A DNA stretch of 64,000 nt from Solirubrobacter sp963792915. Lineage in GTDB: Bacteria > Actinomycetota > Thermoleophilia > Solirubrobacterales > Solirubrobacteraceae. Shown piece by piece: positions 33,330 to 43,316 of this stretch. Location: the NCBI GenBank assembly GCA_963792915.1, contig CAWBYD010000003.1, positions 1,054,001 to 1,118,000 on the forward strand. The letters run 5' to 3'. A model generated the notes under the pieces. That model saw nothing but the letters and a program-made list of their open reading frames with translations. It did not search any database and was not told the origin of the DNA. Numbering within the stretch: the first letter of the stretch is position 1; every line of letters begins with the position of its first letter. Made by a program: the position numbers and the translations under genes.

Positions 33330-35486
33330 ATGCGCCGTTTCAACAATCTGAGTCTGCGGGTCAAGTTGTTCGGGATGGCGGGCGTGCTGCTGGGCTTGGC
33401 GCTGGTGATCGGCGTGGTCGGGGTGACCGGCCTCTCGACGGTGGCGTCGACGAGCCGCGCGGGTTTTGCGAGCGAGACCAAGCCGCTCGGTGAGTTGGGC
33501 GTCGCGCAGGCGAAGTTCAACGAGAACCGTGCCCTGGCCTACATTCACCTGCTCGCGGTCGACGACGCCAAGCGCCAGACGACGCGGGCGACCGTGATGG
33601 CCAATCGCCAGGTGATCGCCGAGCGGCTGGCCGCCGTCGCGCCCGAGATCACGCCCGACGAGGCCGCGGCGTTCAAGGAGATCCGGTCGGTCATGAAGGC
33701 CTACCTTGCCGGTTATGACCGCATCCTTGAGCTCTCTGACGCGGGCCGTCAGGACGACGCGTTCGCGTATGCGACCGCGAAGGTGGCGCCGCTGACCAAG
33801 ACGCTGGCCAAGGACTTCGACACGCTCTACGCGACCGTCACCGAGCACGCCGCCGCCAGCAACGACAAGATGGACCAGGTCGCGTCCGCGCGCCGGACGC
33901 TCACGATCGTGCTGCTAGTGCTCGCCGCGGCTCTCGGGATCGGCGTCGCGGTCATCGTGTCACGCGCGATCGTGCGCAGCGCGGCCGCGATCCTGGACCG
34001 CTTGAGCGTGCTCAAGGACGAGGATGTCAGCGGCCTCTCGGGCGCGCTGCGCGCTGCGGCGCGCGGCAACCTGAGCAAGCAGGTCCAGCCCGTCACCGAG
34101 CCGATCCCCGACCCCTCCAGCGACGAGTTGGGCCGGATCGCCCGGGCGGTCAACGAGATCCGCGAGACCACGCGCGACTCGATGCTCGCCTACAACGCGA
34201 TGGCCGCGCAGCTGCAGAGCATGATCGGCGATATGTCTCAGGCCGCGGGCACGGTCTCGATGTCCTCCCAGGAGATGGCCAAGACCTCCGACGAGGCCGG
34301 TCGCGCGGTCGGCGAGATCGCCAGCGCCGTCGGCGAAGTCGCGGCTGGTGCGGAACGCCAAGTGCGCTCGATCGACTCCGCGCGCGGCGTCAGCGACCAG
34401 GTCGTGACGGCCACCCGCGCCTCGGCGCAGACGGCCCGCGAGACCGCCGCCGCCGCACAGGGCGCCGCCACGCTCGCCGAGCGAGGCGCCGCCGCGGTGA
34501 CCCAGGCGACCGAGGCGATGGCCGCGGTCAAGCAGTCCTCGGCGCACGCCGCCGATGTGATCCGCGCGCTGGGCGGCAAGTCCGAGCAGATCGGCGGGAT
34601 CGTGGAAACGATCACCGGCATCGCCGAGCAGACCAACCTGCTCGCCCTCAACGCCGCGATCGAGGCCGCCCGCGCCGGCGAGCAGGGCCGCGGCTTCGCC
34701 GTCGTGGCCGAGGAGGTCAGAAAGCTCGCCGAAGACTCCCAGCGTGCGGCAGCCACGATCGCCGAACTGATCCGGGAGGTCCAAGCCCAAACCACGGCCG
34801 CGGTCGAGACCGTCCAAGCCGGCGCCGAGCAAACCGACACCGGCGCCGCAACCGTCGAGGACGCCCGCGACGCGTTCCTACGGATCGGCGAGTCCGTCTC
34901 AGACGTCACCATCCGCGTCGACGAGATCGCCGCCGCCGTCCAGCAGATCACCGCATCGGCCGAACGCATGCAACACGACATCGCCGAAGTCGCCGCCGTC
35001 GCCGAGCAGTCCTCGGCATCGGCCGAGCAGGTCTCGGCCTCCACGCAACAAACATCCGCGTCCACGCAGGAGATCGCAGCCTCCGGGATCGAACTCGCAC
35101 GCGTCGCCCAGACCCTCGAGCAACTCGTCAGCGGCTTCATGCTCGACGCCTCCTTCGGCGAGGCCAAGACCAAACACCTGGCCTGGAAACAACGGCTCGA
35201 GCACTACCTCAAAGACCAAGCGCAGATCGACGAGGCCGCCGCGGCCGATGACACCCGCTGCGACCTCGGTCGCTGGATCCACGGCGGCGGAACCACCAAC
35301 TACGGCGACCTGCCCGAAATGCAAGCGCTCAAGCGCGACCACCACGCCTTCCACCAAAACGTCGGGCACGTCATCGAGCACAAGCGAGCCGGCGACCTGC
35401 CCGCCGCGCGCGCCGGGCTGGCCGGAATCGATCAGCGAAGCCAGCAGGTCGTCGAACGCCTCGACGCGATCGAACGGATCCTCTAA
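33330..35486 (+). CDS. Methyl-accepting chemotaxis protein with CZB zinc-binding domain
   Basis: 718 aa. TM1 (~12-35), a four-helix-bundle periplasmic sensor (~36-185), TM2 (TIVLLVLAAALGIGVAVIVS), HAMP, and a long signalling coiled coil whose hairpin tip reads TNLLALNAAIEAARAGEQGRG. The C-terminal ~120 residues are a CZB domain: TKHLAWKQRLEHYLK, CDLGRWIHGGG and RDHHAFHQNVGHV supply the His3Cys zinc site. CZB receptors sense zinc or oxidants such as hypochlorite. No che genes lie nearby. Confidence 0.9.
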   Translation: MRRFNNLSLRVKLFGMAGVLLGLALVIGVVGVTGLSTVASTSRAGFASETKPLGELGVAQAKFNENRALAYIHLLAVDDAKRQTTRATVMANRQVIAERLAAVAPEITPDEAAAFKEIRSVMKAYLAGYDRILELSDAGRQDDAFAYATAKVAPLTKTLAKDFDTLYATVTEHAAASNDKMDQVASARRTLTIVLLVLAAALGIGVAVIVSRAIVRSAAAILDRLSVLKDEDVSGLSGALRAAARGNLSKQVQPVTEPIPDPSSDELGRIARAVNEIRETTRDSMLAYNAMAAQLQSMIGDMSQAAGTVSMSSQEMAKTSDEAGRAVGEIASAVGEVAAGAERQVRSIDSARGVSDQVVTATRASAQTARETAAAAQGAATLAERGAAAVTQATEAMAAVKQSSAHAADVIRALGGKSEQIGGIVETITGIAEQTNLLALNAAIEAARAGEQGRGFAVVAEEVRKLAEDSQRAAATIAELIREVQAQTTAAVETVQAGAEQTDTGAATVEDARDAFLRIGESVSDVTIRVDEIAAAVQQITASAERMQHDIAEVAAVAEQSSASAEQVSASTQQTSASTQEIAASGIELARVAQTLEQLVSGFMLDASFGEAKTKHLAWKQRLEHYLKDQAQIDEAAAADDTRCDLGRWIHGGGTTNYGDLPEMQALKRDHHAFHQNVGHVIEHKRAGDLPAARAGLAGIDQRSQQVVERLDAIERIL

Positions 35487-35639
35487 CCGCCACCGTCAGT
35501 CCCGCGAGGCCGCTCGCGACGGTCGATCCGACCTCGCCGCGATCTGATCCGCGACCTGCCGCAATCCACCAGCTCAGCATCGCGTACGCCGGCGAGATCG
35601 TCGACGGCCTGCGCACGACTGCGTCAGCTTCGGCATCCA

Positions 35640-36135
35640 CCTGGCGCGACCATCCCGTTCGGATCGGCCTCCGGCGTGACGAGGTACAGCTCGGCGCCGC
35701 CGCGCCCGCTGCTGCGCGCCGCGCGCGCGGTCATGATCGAGAGCTTGTAGACCGCCAGCGTCCACCCCCGTGAGCGTCGGTGCGATGAACGCGATCCGTC
35801 CGACCGCGCCGCCCCGCAGATCGCCGACGAGGTCGCGCATGTCCTCCACGCTCCCTGGACCCCCGATGACGTCGGCGAATGCGGCGACGGTGCGCGCGCC
35901 CAACCGCGGCGTGCACGAGCTCGGCGCCGAACTCGTCGGCGAACTCCTGCAGCGGGAGCCGGAACCGATCGCCGAAGCCGAACGGCTCGGCTACCGTCAT
36001 CGGTCGGTAAACGAACTCGGGTTACGCGGCGACCAGCGTGATCCGCATGCTCGCGGCGACGAAGTCCCGCAGCGCCATCACGAGTTCGAGCGCCGCCACC
36101 CCGCCCCCGAGGAAGGGGACGTAGCCGGTGGTGTG
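35640..36135 (-). pseudogene. NAD(P)/FAD-dependent oxidoreductase (SQR-like) remnant
   Basis: The fragment starts in the FAD-binding turn (FLGGGVAALELVMALRDF), stops at a TAA near 36022, and resumes as MTVAEPFGFGDRFRLPLQEF. After an internal deletion it continues in another frame as GPGSVEDMRDLVGDLRGGAV, GRIAFIAPTLTG, then YKLSIMTARAARSSGRGGAE. Pieces are in the order of the flavoprotein family but about half is missing. This is a second such ruin, beside that at 5500. Confidence 0.6.
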
Positions 36136-36178
36136 GCGAGCGCGGTAGCTGGCGTCGAGTCCACGTGGGCGCGGTGGG

Positions 36179-36445
36179 TCACAACGCGCGTGGACTGGGG
36201 TTCGCCGGATCGAGCCACGCCTGGGAACCCGGCGAGCGTTTGTGGTGGAGGTCGAGCAGCGCGTCGATGTGGGCGGCCAGGGTGGCCGCCTGTCGTGACT
36301 GGTCCTCGAGCAGGACCGGCGGCCACAGCAGGACCTCCCCGCCGCCGGCCGGCGAGACGCAGGCCTCGATCCCGCGCCCCGCTCGACCGATGGCCGCGAT
36401 GTGCCCGCCCGCCAACCGCACGGCGGTGATGACGTCATCGACCAC
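36179..36445 (-). CDS. Hypothetical protein, 88 aa
   Basis: Not recognised. It is soluble, with GGHIAAIGRAGRGIEACVSP and a helical tail (QAATLAAHIDALLDLHHKR). It lies between two pseudogenes on the same strand, so it may itself be a fragment. Confidence 0.35.
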   Translation of the reverse strand: MVDDVITAVRLAGGHIAAIGRAGRGIEACVSPAGGGEVLLWPPVLLEDQSRQAATLAAHIDALLDLHHKRSPGSQAWLDPANPSPRAL

Positions 36446-36463
36446 GCTCGCTCGCCTCGGGCG

Positions 36464-36878
36464 TCAGGACTCGATTTCGCGCACAGCCTGCGCGGGCACA
36501 CCGGCGACCAGCGTTCGCGGCGGGACGTCGCGCGTGACGATCGCGCCGGCCGCGACTACGGCGTCTGATCCGACGGTGACGCCCTGCAGCACCGTTGCGC
36601 CGGCACCGAGCCACACGTTGCGTTCGATGGTGATCGGTGCTGCCACGACCTGCGTGCGCCGTCGCCCCGGATCCAAGCGGGTGGCCGGCACTGAGCAGGC
36701 TCACCCGCGGGCCGATCATGACGTCGTCGCCAATCTCGATGCCGCCGATGTCCCGGTCGTCGTAGGGGATGCGATTGAGCCGTTCCGTCAGCCCGATCGC
36801 CCGCCGGACCTTCGCGTAGAGCTCCCGAGACTCGGGGGTGCTACCGTCGATCGCGACCTCGACCTTCATCAACGCCAT
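36464..36878 (-). pseudogene. Maltose/galactoside O-acetyltransferase (hexapeptide repeat), frameshifted and shortened
   Basis: The N-terminus ESRELYAKVRRAIGLTERLN leads directly into GGIEIGDDVMIGPRVSLLSA, so ~60 residues of the usual ~185 are missing. A frame shift near 36690 then leads to VAAPITIERNVWLGAGATVL, with hexapeptide turns VTVGSDAVVAAGAIVTRDVP. The left-handed beta-helix repeat is clear. Confidence 0.75.
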
Positions 36879-36989
36879 CTCCGCTCATTCGCTGTAACGA
36901 AGCGAGGGCACGACCGGCGTCGCCGGTCGGTCACGTCGGCGGGACACGACGGCGGCAGCGCCAGATCAGTGGCGACCGCCGCACGGGCC

Positions 36990-37421
36990 TCAACCGTCCT
37001 GGATCCAGCGCTGCGCGGCGGTGTCCCAGGTCAGCACGCCCGGCTCGAGGGCGTCGAAGTCGAGTTCGACGAGGGCCGCGTATGCGGGGTCGTCGAGTCC
37101 GGCGGTCAGATCTGCGCGAGCGTTGCTGAGCTGATCCTGGAGGACGACGGTCGCATTCTCGGCGCCGCGGGCCGTCGCGCGAAGCCGCGATAGGTGCGCC
37201 TTGAGCCCTCGGTACGCATCCTTGCCGAGCTCGTCAAAGAAGCCCTTCATCGAGGTCACGACGACGATGGCAAACACGGTCTCCTCGACGCCCGTGAATC
37301 TCTCAGGCTCCGCCTCCAACTCCTTGACCTCGAGGCCCGCCGAGCGAAGCTCGCCCGCCATCGCGGCGAGCTCGTCGTCTGAAGCCTCCCCTAGAACCGT
37401 GATGTACGCGGGGGTGGGCAT
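36990..37421 (-). CDS. Hypothetical protein downstream of the CHAT protease
   Basis: 143 aa. Not recognised. It has the look of a small alpha/beta protein: strand TPAYITVLGEA, a long helix, VEETVFAIVVVTSMKGFFDE, then a helical DAYRGLKAHLSRLRATARGA, and a beta-rich end (LEPGVLTWDTAAQRWIQDG). It begins 28 bases after the CHAT-TPR stop on the same strand, so it is probably co-transcribed. It could be a substrate, effector or partner of the protease. Confidence 0.6.
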   Translation of the reverse strand: MPTPAYITVLGEASDDELAAMAGELRSAGLEVKELEAEPERFTGVEETVFAIVVVTSMKGFFDELGKDAYRGLKAHLSRLRATARGAENATVVLQDQLSNARADLTAGLDDPAYAALVELDFDALEPGVLTWDTAAQRWIQDG

Positions 37422-37449
37422 TGCCGGCGAGTCTATCCCTGGCCCTGCA

Positions 37450-39924
37450 CTAGCTCGCCCCGACGAGCGTGAACGCTCCCCAGTGTCGCGGGTGAAGATC
37501 GCGGTCGATCGCCTCGCACTGCGCGCTGCGGAGCGCCTGCGCCTTGTGCTGGCCGCTCGCGAGCGCGCTGTAGAAGCTTCCCATCACCGTCGCGGCGCTG
37601 CGATCGACGACCGGCCACATCGAGACGCAGACGGTGTCGGCTCCGGCGGCGAAGAACGCGCGGGCCAACCCGAGCACGCCCTCGCCCCGAAGCTTTCTGC
37701 CGCGGCCGGTATCGCACGCGCTCAGCGTCACGAGCTCACACCGCATCGAGACCCCGGCGACCTCGTAGGCACGCCAGTAGCAGTCATCGCCGACGTCGGA
37801 GAGCACCAGTCCCGAGTGATCGGCGAGCTCGACATCGACGACGCCGTGGCACGCGAAGTGCCAGTAGCGGAAGTCCTTCGTGCGAGCGAGTCCGGTCACC
37901 GCAGCCTTCGTCGCCGCCGAGTGCGATCGAATCGCGAAGCGCCCCGCGTCCACCAGGGCGGGCTCCGTGACCTCGCCGCGATACCCGAGCTCCCGGCAGA
38001 CCCTGGTGATCTCGTCGAACGCGTAGCGCAGCGGCGCCAGCGACGCGCCCACCCGAGCCGCGGCCCGCGTCGCGTCGCCGGGTAGCTCGGTCACGTCGCC
38101 GAGCTCCGTGAGCGGCGCGGCGAACGCGGCGATCTCCCCGTCGAATTGCCCGAGCCGCTGAGCACGACGCTCCGCGAGCGCGGCGGCTACCCGCGCCGAG
38201 GGCGCGTACCTCACGGCGTGGCTGCGCACGAGCCACGGATAGTCCGACCAGCTCCTCATCCTGGGGCCGGTCCTGGGATCGGCCCGCGTCAGCACCGAGA
38301 ACGCGAGGTCTAAGAGCACGCCGTCGGGGATGATCAGGATCTCGTCCGTGGTATCGAGAAGGTGCTCTGCAGGCTCCAGCAGCATCCGGTAGAGCGAATA
38401 CGAGTGAGGCGGTGCGAGTCCCAGTCGCAGGTCGTCTCGAAGCGCTCGGATCTCCCGCTCAAGCACGCCCGACGCGGGCAGGACGAACGCTTCGACGCTG
38501 TCGCCCATCGTGGCGATCAGGTAGCTCTCCCTGGGGCCGAGCACATACTCGAGCAGCAACTCCCGAGTCGTCTCCGGCGCACCGGCCGTCGATGCCTGGT
38601 CCAGCGAGGCTCCCCGCGCGGCCTCGAGCGAGATCAGCGCGAGTTGGAGTTCGCGCTCGCGTCGCTCGAGCTGCCTGATCGCGTCTGGTGGCGAATTCCG
38701 GCGCAGCGACGCGTGGACGGCCCCGAGCTCACGCTGGACGGAGATGAGCTCGGCCTCGTCCTCACCCGCGTGCTCGGTGCGAACACCAGCCAGGACGAGC
38801 GCGAGCGTACGGGCCTTCGCTCGCTCGGCGGCCGCCAGTGCGTCGGCGGGGCGGTTCGCGGAGACGTAACACCCGACGAGCCCCGCGTAGGCCTCATTGA
38901 CGCGATCGAGATAGAACGCTCGGAGCTGTCGACTCCGGAGCGTGTCGTGGGCGTGCTCGAGCGCTCCGACGCTGCGCTCGACGAGCTCGAGCCCATCATC
39001 GAGCCGACCGAGTCCGATCAGTCTCGCGCCGAGCGTGCCGACCACGGTCGCGCAGTCGCTGACCTGCCCGTGGCGCTGGTAGATGTCGACGGACTCCTGC
39101 AGCGAGATCAGCGCCTGCCGCCGATCGCCGGACGCCCAGGTCAAGTTGCTCTTCGTCGTCAGGACGGTGGCCCTGAGGATCGAGTCTTCGGGACGAGTGA
39201 GCCCAGCCAACGCCGTCTCGATCGACTGCTCAGCCTCATTGAACCGGCCAAGGTTGAACTGCTGACGGCCGATGTTCGCGTCCGCGATCGCGACGCGAGT
39301 GTCATCGGCGCGAGTGACGTATGTGTCGCGCGCCTTTTCGAAGTACGCCAGCGCGTCCTCGTGCTCGCCCAGATCGTTGAAGACCGCGCCGAGGTTGTTC
39401 GCGGCGTGCGCCGCCTGACCAGCGTCGTCGAGGCGCGTGAAGACCTCGTACGAGTCGGACAGGTACCCCCGGGCTTCGAGCGGACGCTTCAATTCCCGGT
39501 AGAGCCTTCCGACGCTCAGCAGGGTCCAGGCGTACAGATGTTCGTCGTCGTCACGCGACAGTCGCATCGCCTCCTCGAAAGCCGCAAGCGCTTCGTCTGG
39601 CTGGCCCAGCTGACCTTGGGCCTGCCCCAGATTGGTCAGCACTCTCGCGAGATCATGTCGCGCCTTGGGCCCACGCGTGGGAAGCAACTCGCGGATGACG
39701 CTCGCCGCTTGCCGGTAGGGAGCGATCGCCTGGGACGCGACGCCTGCCGCGACGAAGCATCGGCCGGCTTCGACAAGCGCCGTCGCATGCAGCTCGGCCT
39801 CCCTGGACGCCTCGAACCCGTCCGCGGCGATCAGGAACATGTCGGCTGCCGCACGCTGCTCGCCGGTCTCGCGCAGCGCGCCGGCCCTGCTGTACGCGGC
39901 TCGCGCGTGCTCTCCTGGATCCAT
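37450..39924 (-). CDS. TPR-repeat CHAT-domain (caspase-like) protease
   Basis: 824 aa. Start at 39924 (MDPGEHARAAYSRAG); the frame runs on upstream without homology. Residues ~10-370 are TPR repeats, for example HAANNLGAVFNDLGEHEDAL and AIADANIGRQQFNLGRFNEA. A helical linker follows, and from ~510 to the end lies a CHAT domain with catalytic His in YWHFACHGVVDV and Cys in LVTLSACDTGRGRKL. CHAT proteases cleave specific partners after activation, and in some bacteria take part in defence or cell-death systems. Only the 143-aa gene accompanies it. Confidence 0.88.
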   Translation of the reverse strand: MDPGEHARAAYSRAGALRETGEQRAAADMFLIAADGFEASREAELHATALVEAGRCFVAAGVASQAIAPYRQAASVIRELLPTRGPKARHDLARVLTNLGQAQGQLGQPDEALAAFEEAMRLSRDDDEHLYAWTLLSVGRLYRELKRPLEARGYLSDSYEVFTRLDDAGQAAHAANNLGAVFNDLGEHEDALAYFEKARDTYVTRADDTRVAIADANIGRQQFNLGRFNEAEQSIETALAGLTRPEDSILRATVLTTKSNLTWASGDRRQALISLQESVDIYQRHGQVSDCATVVGTLGARLIGLGRLDDGLELVERSVGALEHAHDTLRSRQLRAFYLDRVNEAYAGLVGCYVSANRPADALAAAERAKARTLALVLAGVRTEHAGEDEAELISVQRELGAVHASLRRNSPPDAIRQLERRERELQLALISLEAARGASLDQASTAGAPETTRELLLEYVLGPRESYLIATMGDSVEAFVLPASGVLEREIRALRDDLRLGLAPPHSYSLYRMLLEPAEHLLDTTDEILIIPDGVLLDLAFSVLTRADPRTGPRMRSWSDYPWLVRSHAVRYAPSARVAAALAERRAQRLGQFDGEIAAFAAPLTELGDVTELPGDATRAAARVGASLAPLRYAFDEITRVCRELGYRGEVTEPALVDAGRFAIRSHSAATKAAVTGLARTKDFRYWHFACHGVVDVELADHSGLVLSDVGDDCYWRAYEVAGVSMRCELVTLSACDTGRGRKLRGEGVLGLARAFFAAGADTVCVSMWPVVDRSAATVMGSFYSALASGQHKAQALRSAQCEAIDRDLHPRHWGAFTLVGAS

Positions 39925-40083
39925 CGCGAGGTGTTCTCCCGTGTGACCACGTCGCTGTCGATCCGCGAACGCCGCGGCAGCGATCGACGTCACACTTTGG
40001 CGCCGGTTGTCGCACCGACATCCTTTCACGACCACCAGGCGCCTCGCGGTCGCTCGCGGAGGCCGCGGAGTAGTTTCCGCGCC

Positions 40084-42003
40084 ATGTCCGGTCGCTTCGC
40101 AGTTCTCGTCACCGTCGTTGTGCTTGTGCTCCCCGGGGTCGCGAGTGCCGCGCCCTCCGCGGTATTCGGGAAATGTCCCGCGGGCGCCGCGGGCAATGCG
40201 AGGTGCGGGACAGTCGCCGTCCCGCTCGACCGCTCCGACCCGCATAGCCCGACGATCCCGATCCCGATCGCGTTCGTGTTCACGCCCCATACCGGACCGG
40301 GCCCGGCGGTGAGCGCGATCGTGATGTCCAACGGCGGCCCGGGCGTCTCCAACATCGACTCCGATCCGCTGTGGCGAGCGCGGCTCGCCGCGGCGCTCAA
40401 GGATCACGACATGCTGGCCATCGACCATCGCGGGATCGGTGCGTCGGCGGCGATCGACTGCCCGGCGCTCCAGCACGTGCAGGGCGACCAGCTCGACGCG
40501 GCCCGCGCGTGTGGCGAGAACCTCGGCGCCGCCTCGGATCGCTACGGCTCCGGCGACGTGGCCGACGACGTCGACGACGTCCGCGCCGCGCTCGGCATCG
40601 ACAAGATCGACTACTACGGCGTCTCCTACGGCCCCGTTGACGTGCGCGCCTACGCATACCGCCATGCCGTCCACCTGCACGCCGCGGTGCTCGACTCGCC
40701 GGACTTCTCATCCGACGACGCGTTCTTCCGCACGCTACCGGGCGCGATGGCCAAGATCACCGTGCGCGTCTGCCAGCGCTCGCCCGCTTGCTCGGCGGGC
40801 GAGAAGCACCCGGCCAAGACGCTGGCGGCGCTCGTCGCGCGCGTGCGCTCGCATCCCGTGACCGGCACCGGCTTCGACGCCGCCGGTGAGGGCCATCACG
40901 TCGAGGTCGACGAGATCGGACTGCTCAACATCCTCTACGACGACTATTTCGGGGACCCGGCGTTTCTCAACCAGGGCGAGTTGTTCGCCGCCGCGCACGC
41001 GCTCGACGTGGGGGACAAGACGCCGCTGCTGCGCCTGGCGGCGGAGAGCAACGCGCCCACCGATTTCGGGCCGAGTGACGGCTCGTCGTCGGTCGGCGCC
41101 GACTACGCGGTCTTCTGCTCGGACTCGGTCTTTCCGTGGGACAAGTCCGCGCCGGAGGCGACGCGCCGCGCGCAATACGAGGCGGCCGCCAAGGCGGTGC
41201 CGGGCTCGGCGACCGCGCCATTCACCGTCGCCGCCTGGACGGGCTTCGTCGCCTCCCAGCCGGTGCTGCTGATCCCGGGCGCAGACGCGTGCACGCCGTG
41301 GCCGGCCCCACGCCGGCCGGAGCCGCCGTTCCCAGCCAAGCAGCCGTGGCCCGCGGGCATCCCGGCGATGCTCATGGGCGGCGGGCTGGACTACCTCGAC
41401 GTCGCCGCCGAGCGCACGCTGCTGCCGCTCTTCCCCGCCGGCACACCCTTCGTGACGATTGCCAACGGCGGTCACGTGACCTCCCTGTGGAGCAGCTGCG
41501 CGGCGGGCATCGCCGTCCACTTCCTCGAGACGCTCCAGCCCGGCAACACCACATGCGCGTCGAACACCCAGGGGCAGACCGGGATGCCGTTCGGATCCGC
41601 GCTGGGCAAGCTGCAGATCCAAGGCGTGTCAGGCTTCCCGCGCCGCGCGGGCAAGGACCCGCGGCGCGTCGCCACGCTCGCGTGGGACACCGTGGCGGAC
41701 GCCGTCTATCAATCGTTCCGTCTGACCGGCAAGAAGGGCCGCGGCCTGCGCGGCGGGACGTTCACGCTGCGCAAGGACAAGATCGTCCTGCACGGCGCGC
41801 GCTTTGCCGGCGACGTGAGGGTCACGGGCGAGGTCACGTTCGCGCGCGCCGCGTCGCGCGTGACGGGCAACATCGCGGTCACGGGCTCGCTTCCCGGCGC
41901 ACTGCGCGTGAGCGCGACCCTATGGGACCCCAAGCACCCGAAGGCGGCCGTGAAGGGCACGGTGGGCAGCGAGAGGCTCTCGATCAGACCCGCGACTCGC
42001 TGA
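40084..42003 (+). CDS. Secreted alpha/beta hydrolase (TAP-like peptidase family) with beta-rich C-terminal extension
   Basis: 639 aa from ATG at 40084. A signal peptide (RFAVLVTVVVLVLPGVASA) precedes an alpha/beta hydrolase core: oxyanion region MSNGGPGVSNID, nucleophile YYGVSYGPVD with the GxSxG Ser, and the late His in IANGGHVTS. The last ~150 residues (LRGGTFTLRKDKIVLHGARF and following) form an added beta domain not usual in the family. It is divergent from the CHAT gene over 159 bases. Confidence 0.82.
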   Translation: MSGRFAVLVTVVVLVLPGVASAAPSAVFGKCPAGAAGNARCGTVAVPLDRSDPHSPTIPIPIAFVFTPHTGPGPAVSAIVMSNGGPGVSNIDSDPLWRARLAAALKDHDMLAIDHRGIGASAAIDCPALQHVQGDQLDAARACGENLGAASDRYGSGDVADDVDDVRAALGIDKIDYYGVSYGPVDVRAYAYRHAVHLHAAVLDSPDFSSDDAFFRTLPGAMAKITVRVCQRSPACSAGEKHPAKTLAALVARVRSHPVTGTGFDAAGEGHHVEVDEIGLLNILYDDYFGDPAFLNQGELFAAAHALDVGDKTPLLRLAAESNAPTDFGPSDGSSSVGADYAVFCSDSVFPWDKSAPEATRRAQYEAAAKAVPGSATAPFTVAAWTGFVASQPVLLIPGADACTPWPAPRRPEPPFPAKQPWPAGIPAMLMGGGLDYLDVAAERTLLPLFPAGTPFVTIANGGHVTSLWSSCAAGIAVHFLETLQPGNTTCASNTQGQTGMPFGSALGKLQIQGVSGFPRRAGKDPRRVATLAWDTVADAVYQSFRLTGKKGRGLRGGTFTLRKDKIVLHGARFAGDVRVTGEVTFARAASRVTGNIAVTGSLPGALRVSATLWDPKHPKAAVKGTVGSERLSIRPATR

Positions 42004-42035
42004 TCGAGAAACCGGGCGTGTCGAACGGCGCCACG

Positions 42036-43316
42036 TCACGGTGCCGCAGAGCGCGCCCGCTGGGTCATGGCGAGCGCCGCGAGCAGCGCGAGGAACGGTT
42101 CGACCGGCGCGCGATAGCGGATCTCGCTGCCGGCGAAGATGACGGCGGCGAGCAGCAGCAGCGGGGTCAGCCAGAGCCAGCGGGGCGCCCGCCGGGCCGC
42201 CGACGTCAGCGCTCCGCCCAGCGCCGCGGCGAGCAGCACGTAGAACGTGTACGCGGCCACGTCCGCGGGCCAGCGCGGCAGGCTCAGCATCTGCGCCTCG
42301 TAGCGCCACCAGCTCGAGCCCTCGAGGTTGAGCAGCCGCAGCGAGTTGTGCACGAGCACTTGAGCGACATACGCCGGGTGATCGGCGGCGTAGTGAAGCC
42401 CGCGCCGCGCCAGCTCCCGCTGGCGCTCGACCTCCTGCACGCCGTTGAGGTCGTCGAAGGCACCGCGCACATGGGTCTGCGAGGAGCCCGGATGCTGCCG
42501 ATCGGCTCGCGCCTGGTCGTTGTAGGTGCCCGCGACCCAGCTGCCGAAGAAGTCGCTGACGGGGATGAATGCGTGCATCTCGACGGCGTTACGCACCGTC
42601 CACGGCGCGACGGTCAGCGCCAGCGCCGCGGCGAGCGCTGCCACCGCCGGCCACCGCGGCGGCCGTCCGGCCACGGCCAGGCCGAGCGGGATCGCCAGCA
42701 CCAGCCCGGTGGGGCGGGTCAGGGTCGCCAGCCCGACCAGCACGCCCGCGGCCAGCGCCCAGGCCACCGGGCGCCCCGCGTCGCGCGCGCGCAGCCCGGC
42801 CAGCACCGCGCCGAGCATCAGCGTCACAAACAGGGTCTCCGACATGAGCGAGCCGCCGACCAGGACCAGCGGCAGGTCGACTGCCGCCACGGCCAGCGCA
42901 GCGAGAGCGACGCGCCGGCCCCAGATGCGCGCGGCGATCAGTCCCACCAATCCCACGGCGAGCGTCCCCAGCAGCGCGTTGGCCACCCGGCCGCGCGTCC
43001 ACCGCGAACCCGGCAGCGGGGCGCTCACGGCGTAGATCCCGGCGAGCGCGAACGGGTACCCGGGCGGGCGGAAGGCCGACGGTGGGTTCGCGCCGGGGGG
43101 CATCGATCCACAGCGCTCGCGGTCGGTCGTCGCGGGATGGACCGGGTACTTGCCGGCGACCAGTAGCGAGCACGCGTACCGGTCGTAGCTGCGGTCGTCG
43201 TGCTCGGGCACGTAGGCCGGCGTGGCAACGATCAGCAGCAGCCGCAGCGCGAGCGCCACGGCGAGGATGCAAAGCACGACGGGCGAGATCGCCGAGCCGA
43301 ACGTCAGGCGTCCCAT
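42036..43316 (-). CDS. GT-C membrane glycosyltransferase (GT39/ArnT-like)
   Basis: 426 aa, about ten membrane helices. The first external loop, TPAYVPEHDDRSYDRYA, has the acidic catalytic motif of dolichyl-phosphate-type mannosyltransferases and ArnT. A long central block of hydrophobic helices follows, then a periplasmic loop (FGSWVAGTYNDQARADRQHP). Start at 43316, family-like. It converges with the hydrolase at 42003, and its substrate is unknown. Confidence 0.78.
   Translation of the reverse strand: MGRLTFGSAISPVVLCILAVALALRLLLIVATPAYVPEHDDRSYDRYACSLLVAGKYPVHPATTDRERCGSMPPGANPPSAFRPPGYPFALAGIYAVSAPLPGSRWTRGRVANALLGTLAVGLVGLIAARIWGRRVALAALAVAAVDLPLVLVGGSLMSETLFVTLMLGAVLAGLRARDAGRPVAWALAAGVLVGLATLTRPTGLVLAIPLGLAVAGRPPRWPAVAALAAALALTVAPWTVRNAVEMHAFIPVSDFFGSWVAGTYNDQARADRQHPGSSQTHVRGAFDDLNGVQEVERQRELARRGLHYAADHPAYVAQVLVHNSLRLLNLEGSSWWRYEAQMLSLPRWPADVAAYTFYVLLAAALGGALTSAARRAPRWLWLTPLLLLAAVIFAGSEIRYRAPVEPFLALLAALAMTQRARSAAP

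Noticed and set aside
38362..40083. Upstream extension of the secreted hydrolase frame across the CHAT gene
   Set aside because: The CHAT domain and TPR repeats on the minus strand are unmistakable, and the hydrolase has a signal peptide at 40084.
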